Assembly (NCBI GenBank): GCA_028698535.1
Contig: JAQVDA010000009.1
Span: 1 to 14,391, forward strand
Direction of reading: 5' to 3'
Length of the DNA: 14,391 bases
Source: Bacilli bacterium
Lineage (GTDB): Bacteria > Bacillota_I > Bacilli_A > RF39 > UBA660
In this document: positions 1 to 6,393 of the stretch, one piece after another
Layout of the letters: every line of letters begins with the position of its first letter
How positions within the stretch are numbered: position 1 is the stretch's first letter
Program-made: the position numbers and the translations under genes
Notes under the pieces: generated by a model
The model's database searches: none
Told to the model about the DNA's origin: nothing
What the model saw: the letters and a program-made list of their open reading frames with translations, nothing else

Positions 1-1
1 T

Positions 2-352
2 CTATTCAATGATGATTCATATAAAAAAGTTAATATTAATAATGAATCCTGCATTGATGAAATTAATATGATGGTAAAGCTAGAAAATGGTATAATAAAA
101 GACGTTCGTTTTGCTGGTGAAGCTTGCGCGATTTGTACTTCATCTACCTCTATTATGATTAAATTATTATTAAATAAAACAATAGACGAAGCGCAGGAAA
201 TAATGCTTAATTTTGAAAATATGATTAATGAAAAACCATATAATAAAGAAATCTTAAAAGAGGCCCAAGTCTATGATGAACTATACAAACAACCAAACCG
301 AATTAAATGTGCCCTTTTACCATGGGAATGTATTAAAAAAGTTATTAAATAA
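2..352 (+). CDS. sufU: SufU-type iron-sulfur/sulfur-relay protein, 5' end outside window
   Basis: This is the C-terminal ~116 residues of a SufU protein; the frame is open from base 2, so the true start lies upstream of the window. SufU is a zinc protein that accepts persulfide sulfur from the cysteine desulfurase SufS in the SUF pathway of Gram-positive bacteria. All zinc ligands known in B. subtilis SufU can be matched: Cys and Asp in N-E-S-C-I-D (the usual N-P-T-C-G-D), Cys in G-E-A-C-A-I-C, and the late Cys in R-I-K-C-A-L-L-P-W. The usual Gly between the first Cys and Asp is Ile here, and there is an extra Cys in the second motif. The next gene starts 22 bases downstream and sufB follows that, so this is the distal part of a suf operon whose sufC, sufD and sufS presumably lie upstream. 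An internal ATG at 68 is not the start, because conserved sequence precedes it. Confidence 0.9.
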   Translation, partial: LFNDDSYKKVNINNESCIDEINMMVKLENGIIKDVRFAGEACAICTSSTSIMIKLLLNKTIDEAQEIMLNFENMINEKPYNKEILKEAQVYDELYKQPNRIKCALLPWECIKKVIK

Positions 353-374
353 TTAGAATGTTGGTGGTAATAAA

Positions 375-1265
375 ATGTCTAATGTAAGAGATGAAATAAA
401 GCCTTTATTAAGCAACATTAAAAGTAGTTTATTAAATGGTCTTATTAGTGACTATAGCCAGTTAAATATGTTTATTAGTTATTTTAATAATAAAATGGGG
501 CTATTTAAATTTAACCTTCAAAAATCCCCCCCTGTATTTATTATGATTATTAATTTATTAAATAAGACGATAGAAACACATGCTGATGATATAGTAAAAC
601 ACGCTACTGTTATTATTAAACAAAATAATGGGCAACGATACCCACAATATAAAGATATTTTATTTTATATTTTAATATTTAAACTAAGAGTGGGAACAGA
701 TAATATCAACAAAATATGTTGGTCGTTTTTAAAAAGCGATGATTTATATCAACCTTCTAATATTCCCCATCCTTTATTATTGATTCTACAACAAAACCAA
801 TATCCATTAGACCCAGCTATTATTGATGATATATATGATAAGTGTACTTATCAAAAACCATATTTTAAGAAGACTAGAGACGGTCTTTATTTTAATGACT
901 TTAAAACATTAGGTTATTGGCCCTATGATGTGCGTTGGCATTTTTTATTTAATAATAGTGTTAGTTTAAAAATGAAGCATACGATAATAAGTAAACATTA
1001 TCATACTGATGAATTAAAGGATGTCAAGGAATCATTAATACAAGGTATAAATGGGGAAATTCTCCTCATTATTGAAAAATATAATTTTGATTTTGAAAAC
1101 TATGAGATAACCGCTGGTGATTTAAAAACTATCACTAATGATTTTAAAGCCCTTATTAGTAAAAACCCCCGTTTAAAGAGGCAATATCAAATTATTAAGG
1201 AATTAGATAAAGAAGAGAAAGCCCGTCAAGTGGGCAAGCCAACAGCCTTAAGGTTGGTGAAATGA
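375..1265 (+). CDS. Unrecognised 296-aa protein between sufU and sufB
   Basis: I do not recognise this protein. It is 296 residues, soluble, with no signal peptide or convincing membrane helix, and it looks mainly alpha-helical. Leu/Ile-rich amphipathic segments fill residues 1-140, an aromatic stretch around residues 165-195 contains G-Y-W-P-Y-D-V-R-W-H-F, and the C-terminal ~40 residues are strongly charged. It has only two cysteines, far apart, so nothing suggests an Fe-S scaffold. It is not SufD: it lacks the right-handed beta-helix core and the C-terminal signature that SufB and SufD share. The start has a GGTGG ribosome site at 362-366, 8 bases upstream. Its stop overlaps the sufB start (ATGA, 1262-1265), so it is probably translationally coupled to SufB. 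B. subtilis has nothing between sufU and sufB. A role in Fe-S assembly is inferred from position only. Confidence 0.75.
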   Translation: MSNVRDEIKPLLSNIKSSLLNGLISDYSQLNMFISYFNNKMGLFKFNLQKSPPVFIMIINLLNKTIETHADDIVKHATVIIKQNNGQRYPQYKDILFYILIFKLRVGTDNINKICWSFLKSDDLYQPSNIPHPLLLILQQNQYPLDPAIIDDIYDKCTYQKPYFKKTRDGLYFNDFKTLGYWPYDVRWHFLFNNSVSLKMKHTIISKHYHTDELKDVKESLIQGINGEILLIIEKYNFDFENYEITAGDLKTITNDFKALISKNPRLKRQYQIIKELDKEEKARQVGKPTALRLVK

Positions 1266-2590
1266 TGAAACAGCCAAACAAAATAAGTTTAAAAGGGTTA
1301 AACAAAGGTATTATTAAACAAATATCACAACTAAAAAAGGAACCCACTTGGATGACGGACTTTAGATTAAAAGCCTATCAATCCTTTTTAAATCATGACT
1401 TACCAACCTTTGGCCCCACAATAAATCTTAATTTTAACGAAATAATTTACTTTAAAAGGATTGATGATAGGGTTTATAATAAGTGGGATAAAGTTCCCCT
1501 AAATGTTAAAAACATTTTTAATAATTTAGGGGTGGTGGCCGCTGAAAAAAAATATCTAGGGGGTATTTCAACGCAATATGAAAGTGAAGTAATTTATCAT
1601 AATATGCTTAATGAATTAAAGGCTAAAAAAGTTATTTTTTTAGATACCGATACCGCCTTAAAAAAACATCCCGCTCTTTTTAAAAAGTATTTTAATAAAC
1701 TGGTAAATTATAATGAAAACAAGTTTACCGCTTTAAATAGCGCTTGTTGGAGTGGTGGCGCTTTTATCTATGTGCCACCACATACTAAATTAGATCGACC
1801 ATTACAAAGTTATTTTCGTATTAATACAAAAGATATGGGGCAATTTGAAAGAACCATCATCATAGTTGATGAAGGTAGTGAATTACATTATATCGAGGGT
1901 TGTACTGCCCCTACTTATACGACTGATTCACTCCATGCCGCCGTTGTTGAGATATATGTTGGGAAAAAGGCTAAATGTCGCTATACAACCATTCAGAATT
2001 GGGCTAATAATATATATAATTTAGTTACCAAAAGAGCCATCGTTGAAAAGGGCGGAGTGATGGAATGGATTGATGGTAATCTAGGGTCAAAAGTAACCAT
2101 GAAATATCCTACTACCATTCTAAAGGGAGAGGGTGCTAAGGGTAAATGTGTTTCTATTGCCGTTAGTAAAGAATCGCAAAACCAAGATACTGGGGCGAAG
2201 ATGATCCATCTAGCGCCTAATACCAAAAGTAGAATTATCTCTAAGTCTATTTCTAGTCACGGTGGCCTTACGACCTATCGCGGGACGGTTAAAATAAGTA
2301 AGGAAGCTGATTACTCAAGAAGCAATGTTCGCTGTGATTCATTAATTTTAGATAATAAGTCTAAAAGTTTTGCGATTCCTAAAAATATTCAACTAAATGA
2401 TTCATCATTAATTGAACATGAAGCGACTATTTCCAAAATCGGTGATGAAGCATTATTTTATTTAATGAGCCGAGGGCTAACTGAATCACAAGCGACAGAA
2501 TTAGTAATCTTGGGCTTTTTAGAGGTGTTCCGTGAAGAGTTACCGCTTGAATACGCGGTTGAGTTAAATAATTTACTAAAATCATCATAA
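1262..2590 (+). CDS. sufB: Fe-S cluster assembly scaffold protein SufB
   Basis: SufB is the scaffold subunit of the cytoplasmic SufBC2D complex on which new Fe-S clusters are built. The 442-residue product lines up along its length with B. subtilis SufB (465 aa). Segments readily recognised are K-Y-L-G-G-I-S-T-Q-Y-E-S-E-V near residue 100, S-G-G-A-F-I-Y-V-P, M-G-Q-F-E-R-T, E-G-C-T-A-P-T-Y-T-T, Q-N-W-A-N-N-I-Y-N-L-V-T-K-R, and near the C-terminus E-H-E-A-T-I-S-K-I-G-D. The functional pair known from E. coli (Cys405 and Glu434, 29 apart) corresponds to Cys358 (R-C-D-S) and Glu387 here, also 29 apart. The extreme N-terminus (about 20 residues) and the last ~10 residues of the B. subtilis protein are missing. 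The start overlaps the upstream stop by 4 bases, with AAGG about 8 bases before it; a second ATG follows immediately. Confidence 0.95.
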   Translation: MMKQPNKISLKGLNKGIIKQISQLKKEPTWMTDFRLKAYQSFLNHDLPTFGPTINLNFNEIIYFKRIDDRVYNKWDKVPLNVKNIFNNLGVVAAEKKYLGGISTQYESEVIYHNMLNELKAKKVIFLDTDTALKKHPALFKKYFNKLVNYNENKFTALNSACWSGGAFIYVPPHTKLDRPLQSYFRINTKDMGQFERTIIIVDEGSELHYIEGCTAPTYTTDSLHAAVVEIYVGKKAKCRYTTIQNWANNIYNLVTKRAIVEKGGVMEWIDGNLGSKVTMKYPTTILKGEGAKGKCVSIAVSKESQNQDTGAKMIHLAPNTKSRIISKSISSHGGLTTYRGTVKISKEADYSRSNVRCDSLILDNKSKSFAIPKNIQLNDSSLIEHEATISKIGDEALFYLMSRGLTESQATELVILGFLEVFREELPLEYAVELNNLLKSS

Positions 2591-2608
2591 GTTTAATTAG
2601 GTGGTTTT

Positions 2609-3940
2609 ATGGCGGTAAAAAAGATATTAACTATAATATCTTTAATAATAGTAATAATCATAATGGTATTATTAAATTTAATTATTCTGTTAAGAGTAAA
2701 ACATTATCCCCAGGTTGAGCTAGAACTAGTGAAAATTAAGGAATATTATATTTATGGAAGAACCTTTAATATTAAAGGGTTTTTAGATAAAAAGATATCT
2801 AAAGAAGATATTACTAACGTCGCTTTAGTTTTAAATAATGGCCATGAAAATATATATATTAATACTATTTATGAAATTACTAAACAGCAAATAACTTTTC
2901 GGATTAGTGATGAGATTAATAATGGACTTTTATTAGATAAATTACCAGTCGGCGAATATTTTATTTTACTAAACGTTATTTATCGTAATAAAGATTCTAA
3001 ATTTTATACTTTACAAAACGAGACCAGTTATAATAACTTAAATTACTATACCCTTAATAAGAATAATAAAACCAATCATATTAAGATTAGTTTTATTAAT
3101 GAGAAAAAAAATCCTTATGCCCTTTCTTTTCTTCATTTAACCATTAAAGATATAAATATGCCTTATCATATCTATGATATTGTTATTGACCCAGGTCATG
3201 GTGGTCATGACTCAGGGGCGGTCGTTAATGATGTTTATGAAGCTAGTACTGTGTTAGAAATAGCCCTTCAATTAGAAGAGGAATTAACCCAAGCAGGCTT
3301 TAAAACTAAATTAACCCGTTATGGTGACTATAACCCTGGTGGGGCTTGGATTGATCCTTATTGGGAAGAAGGAAGAGTTAATTTACCTCATAATGTAAAG
3401 GCCAAGTATTTATTTTCCATCCATTTAAATAGTGCGCCTTACCGAATGACTAAAGGGGGAGTAGAGATATATGCCCCCAATAATGCTAATCTAACTTTAG
3501 CTTCATCACTGGCTTCTAATATAGTGCAGTATGCAAAAACAACTTATTCCCCCAATCATTTTAACAAACGTGATAATGGGGTTTATATTAGGACTTTTAA
3601 TAGTGATGACATTCAAGAGTCAATAAATGATGCTAAGCGTCGTCATTATGAGCCATATGATGTAACCTTGGATACTACTTACCACTATATTATTAGGGAA
3701 TCAGGGGGCATAATTACTAAAGCTTATGTTGATGGTCGGAATAAAAGATATAAACCAAATAATTACTATAATAGTAATATTGGGGTTGAGGCCTATTTAA
3801 TAGAATTAGGTTTTATGGTTAATTATTATGATTTACACAACTTAATTCATAATAAAAGATCTTATGCGATAGGGATAAAGGAAGGTATTATTAAATATTT
3901 AAATAATGAAAAAAGTCCATCAAGGGTAGTAAATAAATAG
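2609..3940 (+). CDS. Membrane-anchored N-acetylmuramoyl-L-alanine amidase (Amidase_3 family)
   Basis: This predicted zinc amidase cuts the bond between N-acetylmuramic acid and L-alanine in peptidoglycan. Residues 5-28 are a hydrophobic signal-anchor placing the rest outside the membrane. Residues ~32-185 form a beta-rich region resembling an Ig-like domain. The Amidase_3 domain begins at D-I-V-I-D-P-G-H-G-G. Expected zinc ligands are His197 (P-G-H-G-G), Glu211 (Y-E-A-S) and His272 (F-S-I-H-L-N-S); the catalytic Glu is Glu399 (I-E-L-G-F). The stretch between His272 and Glu399 is 127 residues, clearly longer than in CwlD or CwlC type enzymes, and carries an insertion rich in Tyr, Asn and Arg. 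The start follows AGGTGG with normal spacing and lies 18 bases after sufB, so read-through from the suf operon is likely. It could be a vegetative, separation or sporulation hydrolase; the sequence does not decide. Confidence 0.88.
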   Translation: MAVKKILTIISLIIVIIIMVLLNLIILLRVKHYPQVELELVKIKEYYIYGRTFNIKGFLDKKISKEDITNVALVLNNGHENIYINTIYEITKQQITFRISDEINNGLLLDKLPVGEYFILLNVIYRNKDSKFYTLQNETSYNNLNYYTLNKNNKTNHIKISFINEKKNPYALSFLHLTIKDINMPYHIYDIVIDPGHGGHDSGAVVNDVYEASTVLEIALQLEEELTQAGFKTKLTRYGDYNPGGAWIDPYWEEGRVNLPHNVKAKYLFSIHLNSAPYRMTKGGVEIYAPNNANLTLASSLASNIVQYAKTTYSPNHFNKRDNGVYIRTFNSDDIQESINDAKRRHYEPYDVTLDTTYHYIIRESGGIITKAYVDGRNKRYKPNNYYNSNIGVEAYLIELGFMVNYYDLHNLIHNKRSYAIGIKEGIIKYLNNEKSPSRVVNK

Positions 3941-4047
3941 ACGGTGAATTAGTTAATTATTTTATAAAACTTTATACTTCTTGTTTTTGGCTTAATAAAA
4001 AATTAAATTATTACGTTATATTATCCTCATTTCCCATTTGTTTTCTT

Positions 4048-4076
4048 TTGCCTTTTTTTATATTCGCTATTATACT
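4048..4076 (+). promoter_or_regulatory. SigA-type promoter of ssb
   Basis: A -35 box TTGCCT (4048-4053) and a -10 box TATACT (4071-4076) are separated by exactly 17 bases. The start codon follows 22 bases after the -10, with a strong ribosome site AAAGGAGG at 4084-4091. The single-stranded DNA-binding protein gene therefore has its own housekeeping promoter and need not depend on the amidase transcript. Confidence 0.75.
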
Positions 4077-4098
4077 TTAGCGGAAAGGAGGTTCGGTA

Positions 4099-4431
4099 AT
4101 GTTAAATCAAATGGTTATAGTTGGGAGGCTTGTTCGCAACCCCGAATTAAGAGAAACAGAAAGTGGCAAAAAAGTGACGAACATTACCTTAGCTGTCCCC
4201 CGCTCATATAAAAATATCAAGGGCGAATATGAAACGGATTTTATTGATTGCGTTTTATGGATGGGCATTGCAGAATCAACCGTTGAATATTGTAAAAAAG
4301 GTGACATCCTTGGTGTAAAAGGTCGTATTCAAAGTAGATGTATTGAACTGGGTGATGAAAAAAGAAAATTTATTACTGAAGTCGTCGCTGAAAAAGTAAC
4401 CTTTTTATCGCCACAAAAAAATAAGGAATAA
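4099..4431 (+). CDS. Single-stranded DNA-binding protein lacking the acidic C-terminal tail
   Basis: This 110-residue protein is essentially one bacterial SSB OB-fold: M-L-N-Q-M-V-I-V-G-R-L-V-R-N-P-E-L at the start, then D-F-I-D-C-V-L-W and a K-K-G-D-I-L-G-V-K-G-R-I-Q strand. It coats single-stranded DNA. It ends directly after the fold with P-Q-K-N-K-E. The flexible linker and acidic D-D-D-I-P-F-type tip, which recruits repair and replication proteins in the main SSB, are absent. That architecture and length resemble the accessory SsbB of B. subtilis (113 aa, competence), so a second full-length SSB is expected elsewhere in the genome. The gene has its own promoter and a strong AAAGGAGG site, and its stop codon lies inside the terminator hairpin shared with the converging regulator gene. 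Whether it serves transformation, a mobile element or general repair cannot be told from context. Confidence 0.92.
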   Translation: MLNQMVIVGRLVRNPELRETESGKKVTNITLAVPRSYKNIKGEYETDFIDCVLWMGIAESTVEYCKKGDILGVKGRIQSRCIELGDEKRKFITEVVAEKVTFLSPQKNKE

Positions 4432-4447
4432 TTATTTCCTTATTTTT
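4417..4447. terminator. Bidirectional terminator between ssb and the converging HTH gene
   Basis: A perfect 12-bp inverted repeat (4417-4428 paired with 4436-4447; left arm AAAAATAAGGAA) has a 7-base loop. The arms end in A-runs on one side and T-runs on the other, so the hairpin works as an intrinsic terminator in both directions. It overlaps the stop codons of both genes (4431 and 4440). Confidence 0.85.
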
Positions 4448-4667
4448 GTTTTAGGTTAGTGACTAAATCTTGGTAGAAAACATCATCTGGTTTCATCTCA
4501 AAAACCTTGGCGATTTTACAGGCCATGATATATGATAGACCTCTTTCTTTATTTTCTATTTGCCAGTAGTACGGTTTACTTATTGACAGTAAATCAGCCA
4601 TTGTTTTATAAGTATAATTCTTTTTTACCCGCAATTGTTTTAATTTTTTCAACTTCCCACTCTCCAT
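4440..4667 (-). CDS. Small XRE/Cro-type helix-turn-helix regulator
   Basis: The product (75 aa from the ATG at 4667) is little more than one Cro/CI-type DNA-binding domain: L-R-V-K-K-N-Y-T-Y-K-T-M-A-D-L-L-S-I-S-K-P-Y-Y-W-Q-I-E-N-K-E-R-G-L-S with helices 2 and 3 around residues 20-42, then A-C-K-I-A-K-V-F and D-D-V-F-Y, a typical end for this family. The start is uncertain. A near-consensus promoter (4676-4704) puts the RNA 5' end at about 4668-4669, so the ATG at 4667 would be leaderless. A TTG at 4652 (giving 70 aa) has a GGAG ribosome site 9 bases upstream and is the attractive alternative. The gene is divergent from a second HTH gene starting at 4793, and the two may share operators. Confidence 0.85.
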   Translation of the reverse strand: MESGKLKKLKQLRVKKNYTYKTMADLLSISKPYYWQIENKERGLSYIMACKIAKVFEMKPDDVFYQDLVTNLKQK

Positions 4668-4675
4668 GCTTATTT

Positions 4676-4704
4676 ATTATAAATTAATTATTTAGTAATT
4701 TCAA
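4676..4704 (-). promoter_or_regulatory. SigA-type promoter of the minus-strand HTH gene
   Basis: Read on the minus strand, TTGAAA (4704-4699) and a perfect TATAAT (4681-4676) are separated by 17 bases. Transcription would begin about one or two bases before the ATG at 4667, which implies a leaderless message or use of the downstream TTG. Confidence 0.8.
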
Positions 4705-4716
4705 GCCCGAATTACT
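4694..4716. promoter_or_regulatory. Inverted repeat, candidate operator over the -35 box
   Basis: AGTAATT (4694-4700) and AATTACT (4710-4716) form a perfect 7-bp dyad with a 9-base gap. It overlaps the -35 of the minus-strand HTH promoter. A related half-site in inverted orientation appears at 4764-4775 (CTTGAAAGTAAC against the complement of 4694-4705, CTTGAAATTACT). XRE-type dimers bind such dyads, so autoregulation is a reasonable inference. Which of the two HTH proteins binds is unknown. Confidence 0.5.
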
Positions 4717-4754
4717 TTTTAGTTAACTTTATACTAAATGATAGTCTTATTTCT

Positions 4755-4760
4755 TATAAT
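4755..4760 (+). promoter_or_regulatory. Probable -10 box of the plus-strand HTH gene
   Basis: A perfect TATAAT lies 32 bases before the ATG at 4793, a good distance for a short leader carrying the AAAGGAAG ribosome site. No convincing -35 box stands 16-18 bases upstream, so the promoter may be weak or activator-dependent. Confidence 0.4.
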
Positions 4761-4792
4761 TAACTTGAAAGTAACGAAAGGAAGTATAGATC

Positions 4793-5155
4793 ATGTTTCT
4801 CGGCAAAAGATTAAGGGATTTAAGACTTAGTAAGGGCTTAACCCAATTACAATTAGGTGAGTTGGTTAATGTTACTAAAGTATCTATCTCATGTTATGAA
4901 AATAATAAAAGAACTCCTAACCTTGAAACCTTTCTAGATTTAACAAGGGTATTAGATGTCTCAGCTGATTATTTGTTAGGTAATGATATTAATGTTGTTT
5001 TGGAAAAAGAAGAAGACTATTCAATAAAGCTATCCCATGAGGATGTTTTAATTATAAATGAACTTAAAAGAAACAAGGAATTATATCAAAAATTAATAAA
5101 TAACCCCAAAAGAACAATCGCCTTAATCAATAAGCAAATAAAATTATATAAATAA
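4793..5155 (+). CDS. XRE-family transcriptional regulator
   Basis: A 120-residue protein with a complete Cro/CI-type helix-turn-helix domain at residues 3-65: L-G-K-R-L-R-D-L-R-L-S-K-G-L-T-Q-L-Q-L-G-E-L, the recognition helix K-V-S-I-S-C-Y-E-N, then the family's typical R-T-P-N-L-E-T-F-L-D-L-T-R-V-L-D-V-S-A-D-Y-L-L-G. The last ~50 residues are charged and helical, and probably serve dimerisation or signal sensing; no metal-binding or peptidase motif is seen. The start has AAAGGA 10 bases upstream. It stands back to back with a smaller HTH gene, sharing a 125-base intergenic region rich in inverted repeats. The arrangement recalls phage or ICE switch modules, but no integrase or other mobile gene is present. 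Target genes cannot be deduced. Confidence 0.9.
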   Translation: MFLGKRLRDLRLSKGLTQLQLGELVNVTKVSISCYENNKRTPNLETFLDLTRVLDVSADYLLGNDINVVLEKEEDYSIKLSHEDVLIINELKRNKELYQKLINNPKRTIALINKQIKLYK

Positions 5156-5180
5156 GAAGGACTACTCCTTCTTATTTTTT
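5150..5180. terminator. Bidirectional terminator between the HTH gene and vanY
   Basis: A perfect 12-bp inverted repeat (5150-5161 with 5166-5177; left arm AAATAAGAAGGA) with a 4-base loop CTAC is followed by T-runs. A's on the left arm make it functional on the minus strand too. It overlaps the stop codons of both converging genes. Confidence 0.9.
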
Positions 5181-6293
5181 ATCTAACTTTTGTATATAAT
5201 ATTCATCAAAAGTTAGGTTATTTTCTTTTATATAGGAAGCGATACTAACTCCTACATATCTTAAATGCCACGGTTCATATTGATAACCAGTAATATATTC
5301 CTTATCTTTAGGATATCTAATGATAAACCCATATTCATGATGATGTTTTAATAACCACTTGAATTCTTCGGTCTTCTCAAAGTTATCTAATTGCTCATCA
5401 GGTCCAACTACATCAATCGCAAGCCCGGTTTGGTGTTCACTATGTCCCGCTCTAGCCGAATAATGATCGGCTAACTCTTTACCATCTTGGCTTACATAAT
5501 AGTTATATAATTGTTTTTGCTCGTCATAACTTCTAAAACCAGAAGTTCCCTTTAGATTTAATCCATTAGTTTGGGCCTCATTACTCATTTTTTCAAAAGC
5601 CTTTTTTACTTCGGTTCTTAATTGTATTGTTTTCACAACCAAATTGTCATTAACAGGACTTAAGTCATCGGGTATAAAAGTATTAGGTAAATGATGGTAT
5701 TTGTTAACTAGCACTGTTAAACGATGAGGATCTTTTATTTCTTTAATATTTGTATAAAAAGGATTATCTAACCCAATATTTACCTGGGTAATAACTTGAT
5801 GGTAAGAATGATTAGTTTTCTTTTGATAATTTAAATATCGCTCTAGATTGCCAACTAAAAAATAATCAAATACAATATACTTTTCTATATCACTTATTAA
5901 ATTATGATTTAATAAACGAGTAATTTCTTTATTATTTAAATATTTAAAAATAAGTATAATTTGGGTTTTATTATATCCTCTAGTAACTAATTTATTTATA
6001 TTAGGAATAAATGCGGCGTTATCTACAAAAGGTATTTCATAGTATAAATCAAAATTAGGTTTATGAAACTGATTAGTTAATAAAGATTCTTCTAAAGTCT
6101 TTGAATATTTATTTTTCTCTAACACTTCATTAATCATGTTATAGGCTTTTATTTTTTCAATCGTTTCTGGTTGAAAATTTAACTTTCTTAATTTTAAATA
6201 ATCTTGGTCAATCATAAAGTTAATAATTAATTGATAAATTAAAAATAACCCAGCTATAATAAATATTATTTTCATAATTATTGCTTTGCGCAT
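5172..6293 (-). CDS. VanY-type D-alanyl-D-alanine carboxypeptidase (peptidase M15B)
   Basis: This predicted zinc enzyme removes the terminal D-Ala from peptidoglycan stem peptides. The start is the ATG at 6293 (373 aa): it has GGTGAT six bases upstream, whereas the ATG at 6311 lies inside the -10 box of the gene's own promoter. Residues ~5-28 are a signal-anchor. The M15 domain occupies about residues 220-365, with S-G-F-R-S-Y-D-E-Q, then S-E-H-Q-T-G-L-A-I-D giving zinc ligands His287 and Asp294, and E-P-W-H giving catalytic Glu340 and zinc His343. About 190 residues between anchor and catalytic domain are unusually long for VanY relatives. They contain helical R-G-Y-N-K-T-Q-I-I and similar segments that may be wall-binding or regulatory. 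The gene is divergent from dacF, another D,D-carboxypeptidase of unrelated fold. Nothing here suggests vancomycin resistance; there is no vanHAX. Confidence 0.9.
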   Translation of the reverse strand: MRKAIIMKIIFIIAGLFLIYQLIINFMIDQDYLKLRKLNFQPETIEKIKAYNMINEVLEKNKYSKTLEESLLTNQFHKPNFDLYYEIPFVDNAAFIPNINKLVTRGYNKTQIILIFKYLNNKEITRLLNHNLISDIEKYIVFDYFLVGNLERYLNYQKKTNHSYHQVITQVNIGLDNPFYTNIKEIKDPHRLTVLVNKYHHLPNTFIPDDLSPVNDNLVVKTIQLRTEVKKAFEKMSNEAQTNGLNLKGTSGFRSYDEQKQLYNYYVSQDGKELADHYSARAGHSEHQTGLAIDVVGPDEQLDNFEKTEEFKWLLKHHHEYGFIIRYPKDKEYITGYQYEPWHLRYVGVSIASYIKENNLTFDEYYIQKLDKK

Positions 6294-6309
6294 TGATATC
6301 ACCGCTTCC

Positions 6310-6338
6310 ATTATAAGACAATAGAATATTTAAATCAA
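6310..6338 (-). promoter_or_regulatory. SigA-type promoter of vanY-like gene
   Basis: On the minus strand TTGATT (6338-6333) and a perfect TATAAT (6315-6310) are 17 bases apart. The start of transcription at about 6303 rules out the ATG at 6311 as the start codon and supports the ATG at 6293. Confidence 0.75.
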
Positions 6339-6346
6339 TTTAGAAG

Positions 6347-6374
6347 GTATTAATTTTTTGTCAGAATCATAATG
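6347..6374 (+). promoter_or_regulatory. Candidate forespore (SigG/SigF-like) promoter of dacF
   Basis: GTATT (6347-6351) and CATAATG (6368-6374) resemble the SigG elements GHATR and CATNHTA, each with one mismatch, but the 16-base spacer is 1-2 bases shorter than usual. No good SigA promoter is seen here. In B. subtilis dacF is a forespore gene, which agrees. The -10 ends 19 bases before the ATG, similar to the stronger SigG-like promoter of spoVAC in this window. Confidence 0.4.
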
Positions 6375-6393
6375 TTTAATAGGGGTGTTGTCG

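Noticed and set aside
1993..2226. Minus-strand open frame inside sufB
   Set aside because: It lies wholly inside a strongly conserved gene, has no ribosome site, and its translation resembles no protein.
3941..4047. Terminator after the amidase gene
   Set aside because: Only short AT inverted repeats (such as TAATAA/TTATTA) are seen, with no T-run on the plus strand.
4099..5155. Prophage or integrative element remnant (ssb plus two HTH regulators)
   Set aside because: No integrase, structural, replication or att-like direct repeats are visible, and each gene has an ordinary promoter or terminator.
5172..6293. Vancomycin resistance determinant
   Set aside because: VanY-like enzymes are common wall enzymes. 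No vanH, ligase, vanX or two-component genes are nearby.
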